DNA of 64,000 nt, taken from positions 62,001-126,000 of the forward strand of contig NZ_PVTP01000011.1 in NCBI RefSeq assembly GCF_003003285.1. Direction: 5' to 3'. This document shows positions 49,301-57,908 of this stretch, piece after piece. Under the pieces are notes generated by a model, which was given only the letters and a program-made list of their open reading frames with translations, searched no databases and was not told where the DNA came from. Both the position numbers and the translations under genes were made by a program. Numbering within the stretch: the first letter of the stretch is position 1; every line of letters starts with the position of its first letter. The stretch is from Yoonia maritima (GTDB taxonomy: Bacteria > Pseudomonadota > Alphaproteobacteria > Rhodobacterales > Rhodobacteraceae).

Positions 49301-49706
49301 GTGGAAAACGCCGCAGAACACCTGCACAAAACGAGTGGATGGTTTGGATTTTCAAACCGCCAGGAGTTTCAATCGCGCGGGCAAACAGCGTCCTTGCTTC
49401 GCGCAGTTGCTGATCATCAATCACACGATCCACGCCAAGCGACTGAAGGTCCGCACGCAGCGCGTCGTCCGCCATCATCGTCCAAGTACCAAGCCGCTTG
49501 AACAGGCGGTTCTGCATCTCGGCTGCGGCGGCTTTGGTGTAGGTCAGGCAAAGAATGTTCTGCGGGGACACCTTTTCCAACAATAGCCGCGCCACGCGGT
49601 CGGTCAGCACGCGGGTTTTGCCAGACCCGGCATTTGCAGAAAGCCAAGTGGATGTGCGTGGATCGGCGGCGTCGACCTGCCGTTGGGATGCTGCGTCGCG
49701 GATCAT
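46359..49706 (-). CDS. addA: Double-strand-break repair helicase-nuclease subunit AddA
   Basis: A 1115-residue UvrD/SF1 helicase with a C-terminal PD-(D/E)XK nuclease, the alphaproteobacterial AddA. Walker A is SANAGSGKTRVLTDRV near residue 25, motif III/IV include DEAQDTSPTQW and VVGDKKQSIYSFQGADP, and motif V/VI include VHGSKGLEAPIVILPDT and LLYVAMTRAE. The nuclease motif is LAIDYKSNQ near residue 1060. The AddAB complex resects DNA ends for RecA loading. The start overlaps addB's stop by ATGA. Confidence 0.94.
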   Translation of the reverse strand: MIRDAASQRQVDAADPRTSTWLSANAGSGKTRVLTDRVARLLLEKVSPQNILCLTYTKAAAAEMQNRLFKRLGTWTMMADDALRADLQSLGVDRVIDDQQLREARTLFARAIETPGGLKIQTIHSFCAGVLRRFPLEAQVSPQFREMEDRAAELLRAEVMDELITGPDAPAVEQVLRYFTGAELSKLTAEVANKRDAFANGIPREALCETLGIDPTLSADVLVSQVLSQSSLDTIHALAKICAKGSSTEAKAAATLDKVSTTAPGTLQDLELLESVFLFGASAKSPFGAKVGSFPTKGTREAHAELMDDLEPIMLGVQDAREDRLALNALHRTLAIYRFGAIFVPAYEQRKLMMGALDFDDLIRKAKALLTDRDVAQWVLFRLDGGIDHVLVDEAQDTSPTQWAVIEQLTQEFASGEGAHPDRERTVFVVGDKKQSIYSFQGADPAAFDEMKVHFRDAHHAVEKPFEVTSLDHSFRSSQAILSVVDATFTGDRAAGMDDTLTHIAFKENMPGRVDLWPVVEKSVVDEPRNWFDPIDLPSETDHTVLMANRVAEQIKRMITHETLPEEIGHSGEYHRRPITEGDFLILVQRRSELFSEVIRACKAAGLKIAGADRLRVGAELAVKDLAALLNFLALPEDDLSLASALRSPLFGWSEQDLFTLAHHRPEKGYLWPALRDSDHSETLAILRDLRKEADFLRPYDLIERILTRHDGRRRLLARLGPEAEDGIDALLSQALAYESTGVPSLTGFLTWMETDDLEVKRQMDAQGDRIRVMTVHGSKGLEAPIVILPDTAKRRVDVKDELLPVGEHVIWKTAAQASGSAMQEIRDDFVAKQTRERMRLLYVAMTRAEKWLIVGAAGDVGDGDDSWYNIVADGMAARGDTEIQIDNMEARRVAHLDWDAGELLQPEPITKTKVEAPTFGPVPELTIRKTLSPSEFDGAKIMPGDPARADIEDAMERGTAIHNLLEYLPQADPKERKALGQRVLEHNDPGLVEEVVRLLDQPDLAHLWDPAALTEIDVTADIDGIGRIHGTIDRLIIREDSVLAIDYKSNQIVPDHATQTPLGILRQMAAYDAALRQIYPDRDVCVGILWTATGTLMQLPKELLHETLNGLSIP

Positions 49707-52630
49707 GTCAGCACCTCTGGTTTTGGATCGTCACTGGTGTCCCATTCCCCGAAACGCGACAGGTGATCATAGGGGCTGTAATCGGTCTTTGAGAATAGCG
49801 CGATCCGAGCGGTATAGCCGCGATCAACACGTTGCCAATTTTCAAAAAGCGTCTCTAACTCGGCCCAAACCTGATCCGGCGGGTTCTTTTCAAGTGGTGC
49901 GTTGCTGTTTTTCATCGTCGTGTTTACCCCGATGAATGTGGCGGCTTTAACGGGTTTCTGTCCAAGGTCATTAAACGCACCGCGTTCGACCATCGCGGCC
50001 TCGAGCAACAGTTGCTTGTCAAAGTTTTCTTGCTGTTTTTCGCTGGGAACAACGCCGGTTTTATAGTCGTAGATCAGCGCCTGACCGTCAGGGGTGATGT
50101 CGATCCGGTCGGCAAGGCAGGTCAGTTTTACACCTACGTTTGGAACTACGATTTCACCCTTCTTTTCGATCACGCGCTGATCGGACAGGGCTTGTCGTTT
50201 GACTTCATCTGCTAGGAACGGATCGGCTGATTTTTCCATCCGGGCGATCCACTGGGCGCGGATGGTCGGCCATGGGCAGTGTTCATGGAAACATTCATTG
50301 GCGATTTGCATCAGTGCTTCGCGATCGTCGGGTGCAAAGCCGCCTGCGATAAATTTTTCTAAGACTTCGTGCACGATGGTCCCGCGCAAAGGTGCATCAG
50401 CTGTTGGTGCCAACGGATCAAGCGGGTCAAGGCGCAGCACCTTGCGTGCGTAAATCGCGAATGGATCGCGGATCAGCGTCTTGATTTGTGTGACGGACAA
50501 TTGTTTGGGACGCGCATCAACGGGTGGGCAAGGTGAAGGACGTGGTGCTGGTTCTGTCCGGTGATCGGCGCCTGATAATTGCGCTGCCATGTCAGCCCAG
50601 TTGCGGCCACGTTCCAGCATTGCGTCCAGCGCGACAACGCCGTTTTGTTTGGGCAATCCACGTAGCAGGTTGGTAAGCCGGTTCACCCAACGCGAAGGTA
50701 CGGTTTCCGCGTCAGAGGACCGTTTAGCGCGCGTGATCCAGACCTCTTTGCCGGCGATTGCTTGTTGATAATCGTGCGCGGAAAGACCGATGCGCCGTTC
50801 GGGCAAAAGCAATCCGGCCTTGGCCCGCATGACGCGGTTTAGCCAAGGGTCTGGTGCTGGTGCCTCGGGCCAAACCCCATCGTTCATCCCGCCAAGGATC
50901 GTCAGGTCAACGCCTTGAACACGGGCCTCTAGCGTACCCCAGATCAGGATTTGTGGGTGGCCTTTGTCACGTTCGCGCACGACGCCTTCGGACAGGATAG
51001 CGCCGAAAAGCGCGGCGTAATCCTTGGTATCCATTTTACCGGCAAAGTCGGCGTTCTCGGCAATCGTATCGCAGGTTTTGCGTGCCTCACGGCCCGCTGC
51101 CTCTTTCCATAGCTCGCCAGCGTCTGTTCCTGATGGCCCGGCGCACAGCTTTTCGGCCAGTCGGAGATGCGTCTGCAAATGGTCGGACAAAGGTATGGTA
51201 AGCGGATCGGCATAGCCAAATACCGTTTCGGAAAGCCAATTCGCCCATTCATCGCGTCCTTCGGCACGGGACGCCCAATTGCGCAGCGTGTCGGGCGTTG
51301 GGAATGGCGGCCCGTTGCGGCGCAGATAGATCTCAAGTTCGCGGGAATGACGCAAATGCGGGCCGCGCTCAGAATCTGTCGAGTTGCACAGCGGATGCTT
51401 TAGCAACACGAGCAACATTTCCCCGGTCAGCGGTTTGCCCAGCGTGTCAGCAACATGACGCAGCATCCGGCCTGGCGGCGATAGCTGCAACGGAACACCG
51501 GCACTGTCATCCGGTTTAATATCCCAACGGTCCAGCGCGGCGGTAACCTGCCGCGTTAGCATCCGATCCGGAGAAATCAGCGCGGCAGTGATGCCGTCTT
51601 GGACGGCTTGGCGTAGACGTAGCGCGATGGTTTCGGCCTCGGCGCGGGGCGACGCAGCCTCGACTAATGTCAGCCCTTCGGTTGCAGCGGACAGGTCGCC
51701 CAGCTTGGGCCCTTCTTCCAGCCATTGGCTGGTGACGGGTGCAGGGCGTAGCGACAGTGATACCAATTTGTTTCGCGCTGGATGAATGGGCGCCAAATCA
51801 CACCAGGACTTTACGTCATTGGGGCCAAATTCCATGAGGTCCATAAGACGACGGAACCGGAACTGCGGATGATCCTCGGCGGTCATTTCATCGTCCATCG
51901 CCTGCCAAACGGGATCGGGAAGATCGAAATCGTAACCGGGAAGGACAATCGCACCTTGGGGTAGTTTTGCGACCGCTTGCATAAACATCGCGGTCGCGCC
52001 GCGTGACCCGGTTGAACCGGCGACGATGATTGGATGGGTTGGTGGCGTGTCCGCCCAGCGCTGTGACAGCGTTTCGATGACAAGCCGTTGGCGCGCTTCT
52101 TTGTCGGGGGTGTCGTTGGTCGCCCCAAAAAACGGTGTGATAATGTTGAGGAACTTGAGCGCCCGCTGCCAGTGGCCGGATTGATCGGACACATCAAGGC
52201 TGGCAATGGTTTCTGGGCTTACGCCCTCGCCCTGCATTTCGTCCATCAGTTTCGCAAGGCTATCTGACAGATCATAAAGTGCGGCACGCGGCGCAAGGTC
52301 GGGTTCTTGTTCCAGTAGTTTCGATACGAATTGTAGAAGCTCAAACCGCCGACGCAATGGTGCAATCGCTGGCGGAACGATCAGCGATACGGGATCATTC
52401 GCAAGGTCAGTTACCAGTTTGATCCGTGGCAAAAGGCGCGCTGGGCCAGCATCGAATACTTCGCGGATGCGGCGCTGCATACGTGTAGTGTTGACGTATA
52501 TTTCGGTACGCGCCCAGTCTTCCGGCGTCATGTTCTGACCGCGTGAGGTTAGGCCATCCACCAGTGACTGTGCGAAATCGACGCCCAGCGCGCTGCCGAA
52601 AATGCGAGGGCTGTCTGATGGTTCAAACAT
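49703..52630 (-). CDS. addB: Double-strand-break repair subunit AddB
   Basis: A 975-residue partner of AddA. The N-terminal part is a degenerate helicase-like fold without a clear Walker A, including VAGSTGSRGATAMFMQ. The C-terminal PD-(D/E)XK nuclease includes ALIYDYKTGVVPSEKQQ (about residues 890-906) with the conserved Lys, preceded by a CLADRIDI strand. Overlaps addA by 4 nt and the nucleotidyltransferase gene by 8 nt, so the operon tsaE-amgK-murU-addB-addA-trxA is tightly coupled. Confidence 0.92.
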   Translation of the reverse strand: MFEPSDSPRIFGSALGVDFAQSLVDGLTSRGQNMTPEDWARTEIYVNTTRMQRRIREVFDAGPARLLPRIKLVTDLANDPVSLIVPPAIAPLRRRFELLQFVSKLLEQEPDLAPRAALYDLSDSLAKLMDEMQGEGVSPETIASLDVSDQSGHWQRALKFLNIITPFFGATNDTPDKEARQRLVIETLSQRWADTPPTHPIIVAGSTGSRGATAMFMQAVAKLPQGAIVLPGYDFDLPDPVWQAMDDEMTAEDHPQFRFRRLMDLMEFGPNDVKSWCDLAPIHPARNKLVSLSLRPAPVTSQWLEEGPKLGDLSAATEGLTLVEAASPRAEAETIALRLRQAVQDGITAALISPDRMLTRQVTAALDRWDIKPDDSAGVPLQLSPPGRMLRHVADTLGKPLTGEMLLVLLKHPLCNSTDSERGPHLRHSRELEIYLRRNGPPFPTPDTLRNWASRAEGRDEWANWLSETVFGYADPLTIPLSDHLQTHLRLAEKLCAGPSGTDAGELWKEAAGREARKTCDTIAENADFAGKMDTKDYAALFGAILSEGVVRERDKGHPQILIWGTLEARVQGVDLTILGGMNDGVWPEAPAPDPWLNRVMRAKAGLLLPERRIGLSAHDYQQAIAGKEVWITRAKRSSDAETVPSRWVNRLTNLLRGLPKQNGVVALDAMLERGRNWADMAAQLSGADHRTEPAPRPSPCPPVDARPKQLSVTQIKTLIRDPFAIYARKVLRLDPLDPLAPTADAPLRGTIVHEVLEKFIAGGFAPDDREALMQIANECFHEHCPWPTIRAQWIARMEKSADPFLADEVKRQALSDQRVIEKKGEIVVPNVGVKLTCLADRIDITPDGQALIYDYKTGVVPSEKQQENFDKQLLLEAAMVERGAFNDLGQKPVKAATFIGVNTTMKNSNAPLEKNPPDQVWAELETLFENWQRVDRGYTARIALFSKTDYSPYDHLSRFGEWDTSDDPKPEVLT

Positions 52631-53294
52631 TCAACATCGCCTCGGCAATTGGGATGCTGGATGGCTGTCCGACATCACACCAAGCCCCGTCGTATTTCAC
52701 ACCATAAAGCCCACCACGCGTGGCAATGTCATTCCACGCCACGTTCAGCGAAAATGCGGTTTCTTGGATGTGGTCGAGCGTTTCGGGCCGGATGATCTGC
52801 ACGCCGGTATAGATCACGTCAGGCCCACGGTGCAGGCGGTCATCGCTATCGATGCGAAAATCGCCTTTGCCCAGATGCCCATGTACGTTTGGCTTTTCGA
52901 TCACCAGAAGCAGTGCTTCCATTTCATCGCGCCATGCTGACAGAACGGTCTCGATTGGGTTTGGCCCCCGCCACACTGCATCGGTATTCATGGTGATCGC
53001 CGGACCCGACCCAAGTAGCGTCCGTGCCTGCCGTAGCCCACCACCAGTTTCGAGCAGCGCATCGGTTTCATCGGAAATTGCGATGTCTTGCCCAGCCAGA
53101 TGGTTGCGCATTTGGTCCGCATGATAGTGCACGTTCACAACCTTTTGCCCGACGTTTGCGATGTCAGTGAATGACAGCGCATGGTCGATCAACGGTTTGC
53201 CTGCGACTTGGACAAGTGGCTTTGGCCGCTCCTTGGTCAGTGCGCCCATGCGGGTCCCAAGCCCGGCGGCAAACAATAGAATGGGCGTGGTCAT
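52623..53294 (-). CDS. murU: MurNAc-1-phosphate uridylyltransferase-like nucleotidyltransferase (MurU)
   Basis: A 223-residue nucleotidyltransferase. The N-terminal FAAGLGTRMGALTKERPKPLVQVAGKPLIDHAL is the sugar-nucleotide pyrophosphorylase signature, and TMNTDAVW supplies the metal-binding Asp. It overlaps an AmgK-like kinase by 4 nt. That kinase-uridylyltransferase pairing is the anabolic peptidoglycan recycling route described in Pseudomonas, which bypasses the fosfomycin-sensitive MurA step and gives intrinsic fosfomycin tolerance. The specific assignment rests on neighbour context. Confidence 0.82.
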   Translation of the reverse strand: MTTPILLFAAGLGTRMGALTKERPKPLVQVAGKPLIDHALSFTDIANVGQKVVNVHYHADQMRNHLAGQDIAISDETDALLETGGGLRQARTLLGSGPAITMNTDAVWRGPNPIETVLSAWRDEMEALLLVIEKPNVHGHLGKGDFRIDSDDRLHRGPDVIYTGVQIIRPETLDHIQETAFSLNVAWNDIATRGGLYGVKYDGAWCDVGQPSSIPIAEAMLNV

Positions 53295-54259
53295 GCGCGA
53301 AGCCTTGCAAGTGTTTCTGTGTCCGGTGCTGGTAGCGTATCGCGCACCGCCTGTTCCAGCATTTTCAGTTCTGGGTGGCGTAGATCGGCCATTAGATTGG
53401 CCCAGACCCGTGGAATTAGATCAATGTATCGCTTTTTACCCATGACGAGGGAAAGCCGTGCAAACACCCCCAATATTCGCAAGTTGCGCTGGGCACCAAG
53501 GCAGGCCAGCTGCGCGGGGAAATCGCTGCCCGCACCCGTCTTTGCCATGTAATAGGTCGTTATTTCTTGTGCTAATGCTGGGTCTATTTCCCGTCGTACG
53601 TCCCGCAAAAGCGATGCTAGATCGTAACCTGCTGGCGCGATAAATGCGTCTTGGTAATCTAGCAGACCAACGCGGTTCAGCCCTTGTTGTTCGGGTCGCC
53701 AAATCAGATTTTCAGCGTGGTAATCGCGGAGCGCAAGCGTGTTAGCATTTGGTGCGAGCGTGGTGAGCGCCTGGTGCACTTCGTTAGTGAGGTCCGGTGT
53801 AGGGGCGTTGGCGTAGAATTCGCCTGTGATCTCGACCATCTGAGCGCCGATTTCGGGTGTCATTTGGTTCAGGCCTGGAGGCGCGGGGTAATTGGCAAGA
53901 TGCACCAAAACGTCGTTGGCCGCACGATAAAGCGTCAAGTTGTCGGAAGGGTTCTGAGTTAACCACCCTGCAAAGTCGTCTTGGCCTAGGTCGGACAAGA
54001 TCATGATACCAGCTGACACGTCGTGCGCTAAGATTTCAGGAGGTGCTAACCCCGCATTTTGTAGCAGACTGGTGATGCTGGCAAAGGCGTGGGTTGTTTC
54101 ACCATTTTCAGGCGGTGCATCCATCAAAATCACATTCGACGTGCCATCGGTCAGGCGTTCGTACCGCCGGGCAGACGCATCACCAGCAAGTCCATGCCGG
54201 TCCCAATCAGCCCAATCAGACGCGGCGATAAAGTTATCAATGATAGTTTTGCGTTCCAT
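53291..54259 (-). CDS. amgK: AmgK-like sugar kinase (N-acetylmuramate/N-acetylglucosamine anomeric kinase)
   Basis: A 322-residue aminoglycoside-phosphotransferase-fold kinase. The catalytic loop LALRDYHAENLIWRP and metal-binding LLDYQDAFIAPAGYDLASLL are intact (about residues 190-235). The start at 54259 (MERKTIIDNF) overlaps tsaE by one base (TGATG). Together with murU it should phosphorylate and activate recovered MurNAc for UDP-MurNAc synthesis. The phosphotransferase fold alone would not fix the substrate. Confidence 0.82.
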   Translation of the reverse strand: MERKTIIDNFIAASDWADWDRHGLAGDASARRYERLTDGTSNVILMDAPPENGETTHAFASITSLLQNAGLAPPEILAHDVSAGIMILSDLGQDDFAGWLTQNPSDNLTLYRAANDVLVHLANYPAPPGLNQMTPEIGAQMVEITGEFYANAPTPDLTNEVHQALTTLAPNANTLALRDYHAENLIWRPEQQGLNRVGLLDYQDAFIAPAGYDLASLLRDVRREIDPALAQEITTYYMAKTGAGSDFPAQLACLGAQRNLRILGVFARLSLVMGKKRYIDLIPRVWANLMADLRHPELKMLEQAVRDTLPAPDTETLARLRA

Positions 54260-54720
54260 CACAAAACCGCCTTTAGCCGGTCGTGCCATTCCGGTGTTGT
54301 CGTGATTTGAACGCTGTGTTCGGTGTCTCCTGCCGCGAACGCGAGTTTAAGAGCGTTCTCTGGGGCATCAGTACCGAGCCGATCAGGCCATTCGATCAGG
54401 CAGATCGCGGTTGTGAATGCTTCGTCCAGCCCGAGTTCGAATACTTCGTCGGGGTGGGTCAGCCTATAAAGGTCACAGTGCCAGATGTCGCCTTCTGGGT
54501 CTTCGTAGGTTTGGACAAGGGTGAAGGTTGGGGATGGAACGTCCTCCATCCGGCCAAGCCGGGCGCGGATTAATGCGCGGGCAAAGGCGGATTTACCTGC
54601 GCCGATGGACCCTTCCAGCAAAAGCGTATCGCCGGGGGCCAGCAACGGCGCGATGCGGCTGGCCAGTTCAACGGTGTCAGTTTCGTTCGGCAGGGCGATT
54701 GTGATCGGCATATTGTTCAT
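54259..54720 (-). CDS. tsaE: tRNA threonylcarbamoyladenosine biosynthesis ATPase TsaE
   Basis: A 153-residue P-loop ATPase required for t6A37 formation in tRNAs reading ANN codons. The P-loop LEGSIGAGKSAFARAL is near residue 34, DVPSPTFTLVQTYE near 60, WHCDLYRL near 80, and LIEWPDRLG near 108. Its ATG at 54720 has no strong ribosome site; an internal Met three codons in is possible. It is upstream of amgK and overlaps it by one base. Confidence 0.93.
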   Translation of the reverse strand: MNNMPITIALPNETDTVELASRIAPLLAPGDTLLLEGSIGAGKSAFARALIRARLGRMEDVPSPTFTLVQTYEDPEGDIWHCDLYRLTHPDEVFELGLDEAFTTAICLIEWPDRLGTDAPENALKLAFAAGDTEHSVQITTTPEWHDRLKAVL

Positions 54721-54761
54721 GCCGAAACACTATTGCTTGGGTCGCTACCTGCAAGGTCAAA

Positions 54762-56357
54762 TCAGCGTTTGCGAACGCGTATCGCTGGATCGTGCATGGT
54801 TAGTTTTTGGATAACTGGGTTCATTTTCGCTGCGGTTGTAAACCGCACTAGCGTCTTACCCCCGGCGATTGGGTTCGCGTGGCATGACAACTGGCGACCG
54901 TCATCAAGTAGCGTACTGTCCGACCAAGCTTCGCGCGGGCCGATTTGATGCGTGAAATTCTGGATCTTTGACCAGATCGGGGTAGCCGTACACCGTTGTT
55001 GCCAGACCTTTGTTTCGGTCTGAAGCGCGCGTTGTTCGTGGTACAAAGCCGGATTTGTTTGCCATAGTTCAGCATAGGCTTGGTTCGAGATAACGAGCGT
55101 ACCAGCGCTAGAGAATACTGCGATGGCGTCAGGAATACTGTCCAGCACTGCCTGACTGGTTTCGATGTCAGAACGGAACCGGCGTGTTAATGATACTTCG
55201 GCGCTGATATCTTCGAACATAAACGCGAAAGCGCCATCAGGATGGGGGCGCCCGGTAACACGGTAGGTTTGCCCATCTGGTAGAGCCCAAGTTTCACTGT
55301 AGGTTCCCTTTTTGGCGGCCACCTCGAGTTCGGTAAACTGGTCGCGCCATGAGGTGTAATTCTTAGGCTCGGGTAACATGCGGGATTCCCGCAGTTTATC
55401 TAAGACGGCCTCAAGCGTGGGACGGCTGCTGAGGAAATCAAACTTTAGCTTGGTTAGATCGAGCACTGCTGGATTGAATGTCGTCAGTTGGCGTTGTTTA
55501 TCAAAAATTGCCAGTCCGATCGACAATTCCGCAAATGTCCGACCAAGGGTTTGCTTGAAACTGCGTCGTTCTTGTTCCGCCCTGACGATCCCGTTCGCGT
55601 CCGTGGCAAAGTGCATAAAGCCATCACCATGAGGTACGCTTGTCACGTCAAACCAGTGTTCAGCTGATTTATCGTGTAATTTAACCGAAAGGCGGCGCAA
55701 TGATGTGCCCTTTGCACCGGGAATATCGTGGAGATCTGGGAATATTGATGCGCTGGGCCATACTGCCTGTACGGTGTCGCTGGGCGCATGCACTTGATCG
55801 ATGAATTTGAGGTAGGTTTGATTGGCCCATAGCAATTTGCCATCGTCTGCTTCTTGCCAAATCAACTGCGGAGATTGTTGAGTAAGTTCACGTAGCATCG
55901 CTAGTTCTGATAGGCGAATATCGCTTGTGACGGTCGAGGATTGATGAGGTGTCAGTTCTTCTTGGGCGCCGTTGATCGCAATACGTAGCCGTCCACCGGT
56001 TTTGCAAATTTCGACCCAGATCGACGTCGCTGTGACGCCATCAATTCGCGTTTTTGATGATGGAGGATTAGCAGCCAGTCCGCGCAATTGTGGAAAGTGG
56101 GGTCCAAGCATTTGCATCAGAGTATCAAACTCTGACAGGTCGGTCCTATGTTCGTTAATCAGTGCGATTGCTTGGGGCGTTGCATCAATGAGTTCGTCAT
56201 CTTGGAACAGAAAAATCGGCAGGTTGTTCGCCCGTGCTGTGTCGATCTGCTTAGCATTGCGCCATTTCTTGATTTCTTGCTGGGATTTAAAGGCGACCCC
56301 AACGCAGGTTGCGCAGCTTATACCAATGACCGCGAGGTCCAATAGACTCAGTAGCAT
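54762..56357 (-). CDS. Membrane-anchored PAS-domain protein lacking a kinase domain
   Basis: A 531-residue protein with an N-terminal hydrophobic helix (residues 3-22). Three PAS-like regions follow, near residues 180-240 (LIWQEADDGKLLWANQTYLKF), 290-345 (LAIFDKQRQLTTFNPAVL) and 405-460 (IPDAIAVFSSAGTLVISNQAY). It ends KLTMHDPAIRVRKR without any histidine-kinase, GGDEF or other output domain. The DNA after the stop, only 41 bp before tsaE, has no room for one. I therefore expect a sensor or adaptor that acts through a partner, or a truncated kinase. Confidence 0.82.
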   Translation of the reverse strand: MLLSLLDLAVIGISCATCVGVAFKSQQEIKKWRNAKQIDTARANNLPIFLFQDDELIDATPQAIALINEHRTDLSEFDTLMQMLGPHFPQLRGLAANPPSSKTRIDGVTATSIWVEICKTGGRLRIAINGAQEELTPHQSSTVTSDIRLSELAMLRELTQQSPQLIWQEADDGKLLWANQTYLKFIDQVHAPSDTVQAVWPSASIFPDLHDIPGAKGTSLRRLSVKLHDKSAEHWFDVTSVPHGDGFMHFATDANGIVRAEQERRSFKQTLGRTFAELSIGLAIFDKQRQLTTFNPAVLDLTKLKFDFLSSRPTLEAVLDKLRESRMLPEPKNYTSWRDQFTELEVAAKKGTYSETWALPDGQTYRVTGRPHPDGAFAFMFEDISAEVSLTRRFRSDIETSQAVLDSIPDAIAVFSSAGTLVISNQAYAELWQTNPALYHEQRALQTETKVWQQRCTATPIWSKIQNFTHQIGPREAWSDSTLLDDGRQLSCHANPIAGGKTLVRFTTAAKMNPVIQKLTMHDPAIRVRKR

Positions 56358-56433
56358 CTGTGAGTATCCCCAGTAAAACTGAGTTTAAACATCCGCCTTT
56401 AAGGTTAATGTGGCGTTAAGTGCGAGGCTTGTT

Positions 56434-57819
56434 TCAAACTTCGGCGCTGTGCTGTTGGTTTTCGCCTAGGGGCTGGCTTACGCGATCGCCGCTGTTGGGA
56501 AGAGAATCTCTGTTCCACACAACGTCAATAACCGCGCCGCCATCACCAAGCCCTGCCCGGCGGCTGTTGGCGAATGTAAGCTGCGCGCCAGACCGTTCAA
56601 GCAAGGTCTTAGCGATGAAGAGGCCGAGCCCCATACCCTTGTAGCCGGGTCGGTCGCTGAAATCGTCCGAATGCCGCCGTTCACGCACATAGGGATCGCC
56701 GATACGTCCGATAACAGAACCCGGAAATCCGGGTCCGTCATCGGAAATGCGGACCTTTATATCCGTGTCTGACCAATTGAGATCAACGCTAACCTCGGCT
56801 TGGGAAAAATCCACGGCGTTTTGAATAAGGTTACGCAAACCATGAATAATCTCTGGACGACGCGCAATTGTTGGTTGGGTTTGATCTGCACCGCTGTCTG
56901 CGGTCAGGTGGAATGTGACTTGCTTGCCCCGATCCATGTGTGGCTCAGCGGCTTCGTGCACGATGGCTTCGAGCGGGGCATGTCGGAGATGCAGGTCGTC
57001 TTTTCCTGCCCGCCCCATTGAGTGCAGGATATCGCGGCATCGGTTTGCTTGCTCTCGGATCAGGTTGGCGTCTTCGTATAGATCTGGATGATCACCCAAT
57101 TCTTCCATGAGTTCACTGCTAACCAATTTGATCGTGGCAAGTGGTGTGCCAAGTTCGTGCGCAGCAGCAGCCACAACCCCACCAAGATCGGTTAGCTTTT
57201 GTTCACGTGCGAGCGCCAATTGCGTCGCGACCAATGCTTCACGCATGGCGTGCATTTCGGTTGTGACCTGCCGCGCATAGATCGACAAGAAGACGATCCC
57301 GATGACAAGCGAAGCCCAAAACCCAAATTGAAAGATCGTGGGAAGCACAAGGGTTGTGCCATCTGACATAATGATTGGCAGGTGAAATTGGCTAATAATG
57401 CTGATCAGCCCAATCGCGGTCAGGCCAACAAACACGGTGCTACCGCGGTGTAAAACCGTTGCGGCGATTGTAACCGGCGCAAGGACAAGCATCGCAAAGG
57501 GGTTGTTCAATCCACCCGTGATAAACAGCAAAAGCGTGAGTTGGATGAGGTCAAATACAAGCCACAGTGATGCCTCGCGTTCGGATAGCCGTTTGTTTTC
57601 AGGATATGCAAAGCTAGCGATAAGGTTTGCGAGAACCGAAACGCCGACAAGGATAAGCGCGAACTCGAGTTCGATGTTTAACCCGTAAATCAGCGATGCC
57701 ACGAGTATCGCACCTGCTTGCCCAAGTGTGGCAAACCATCGCAGTGTGGTCAGTGTACGTAGGCGTACCCAGTTGCTGCGTTGCTGATCTTGAAACATGG
57801 TGAATTCTGAAACAGACAT
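56434..57819 (-). CDS. regB: RegB/PrrB redox-sensing histidine kinase
   Basis: A 461-residue membrane histidine kinase with six N-terminal helices (about residues 30-190). The quinone-site motif GGLNNPF is near residue 110. The H-box HELGTPLATIK follows (about residue 225), and a Cys lies exactly 40 residues after the phospho-His in REQANRCRDIL. This matches the redox-active Cys265 of R. capsulatus RegB. N and G boxes (NLIQNAVDFS, ISDDGPGFPG, GMGLGLFIAKTLL) are intact. The start is set at 57819 (MSVSEFTMFQDQQ). Divergent from senC, and functionally paired with regA. Confidence 0.95.
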   Translation of the reverse strand: MSVSEFTMFQDQQRSNWVRLRTLTTLRWFATLGQAGAILVASLIYGLNIELEFALILVGVSVLANLIASFAYPENKRLSEREASLWLVFDLIQLTLLLFITGGLNNPFAMLVLAPVTIAATVLHRGSTVFVGLTAIGLISIISQFHLPIIMSDGTTLVLPTIFQFGFWASLVIGIVFLSIYARQVTTEMHAMREALVATQLALAREQKLTDLGGVVAAAAHELGTPLATIKLVSSELMEELGDHPDLYEDANLIREQANRCRDILHSMGRAGKDDLHLRHAPLEAIVHEAAEPHMDRGKQVTFHLTADSGADQTQPTIARRPEIIHGLRNLIQNAVDFSQAEVSVDLNWSDTDIKVRISDDGPGFPGSVIGRIGDPYVRERRHSDDFSDRPGYKGMGLGLFIAKTLLERSGAQLTFANSRRAGLGDGGAVIDVVWNRDSLPNSGDRVSQPLGENQQHSAEV

Positions 57820-57908
57820 GTGATCGGGTATCCCGTCCGGCAAGGTAACCCATTGATACGCAGCCCTGCATGAGGGATCAATGCGACCGAATGGGAAAGA
57901 GGTTTGTG
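57820..57908. promoter_or_regulatory. Divergent regB / senC promoter region
   Basis: An 89-bp gap between divergently transcribed regB and senC-regA, the classical location of shared promoters for this regulon. It contains one GCGACCG element near 57889, which could be a RegA half-site. The full two-half consensus is not evident, and this is not proven. Confidence 0.45.

Noticed and set aside
54721..54761. Frameshifted kinase remnant after the PAS protein
   Set aside because: Only 41 bp separate it from tsaE and no frame encodes H, N or G boxes, so a simple recent frameshift does not explain the missing kinase.
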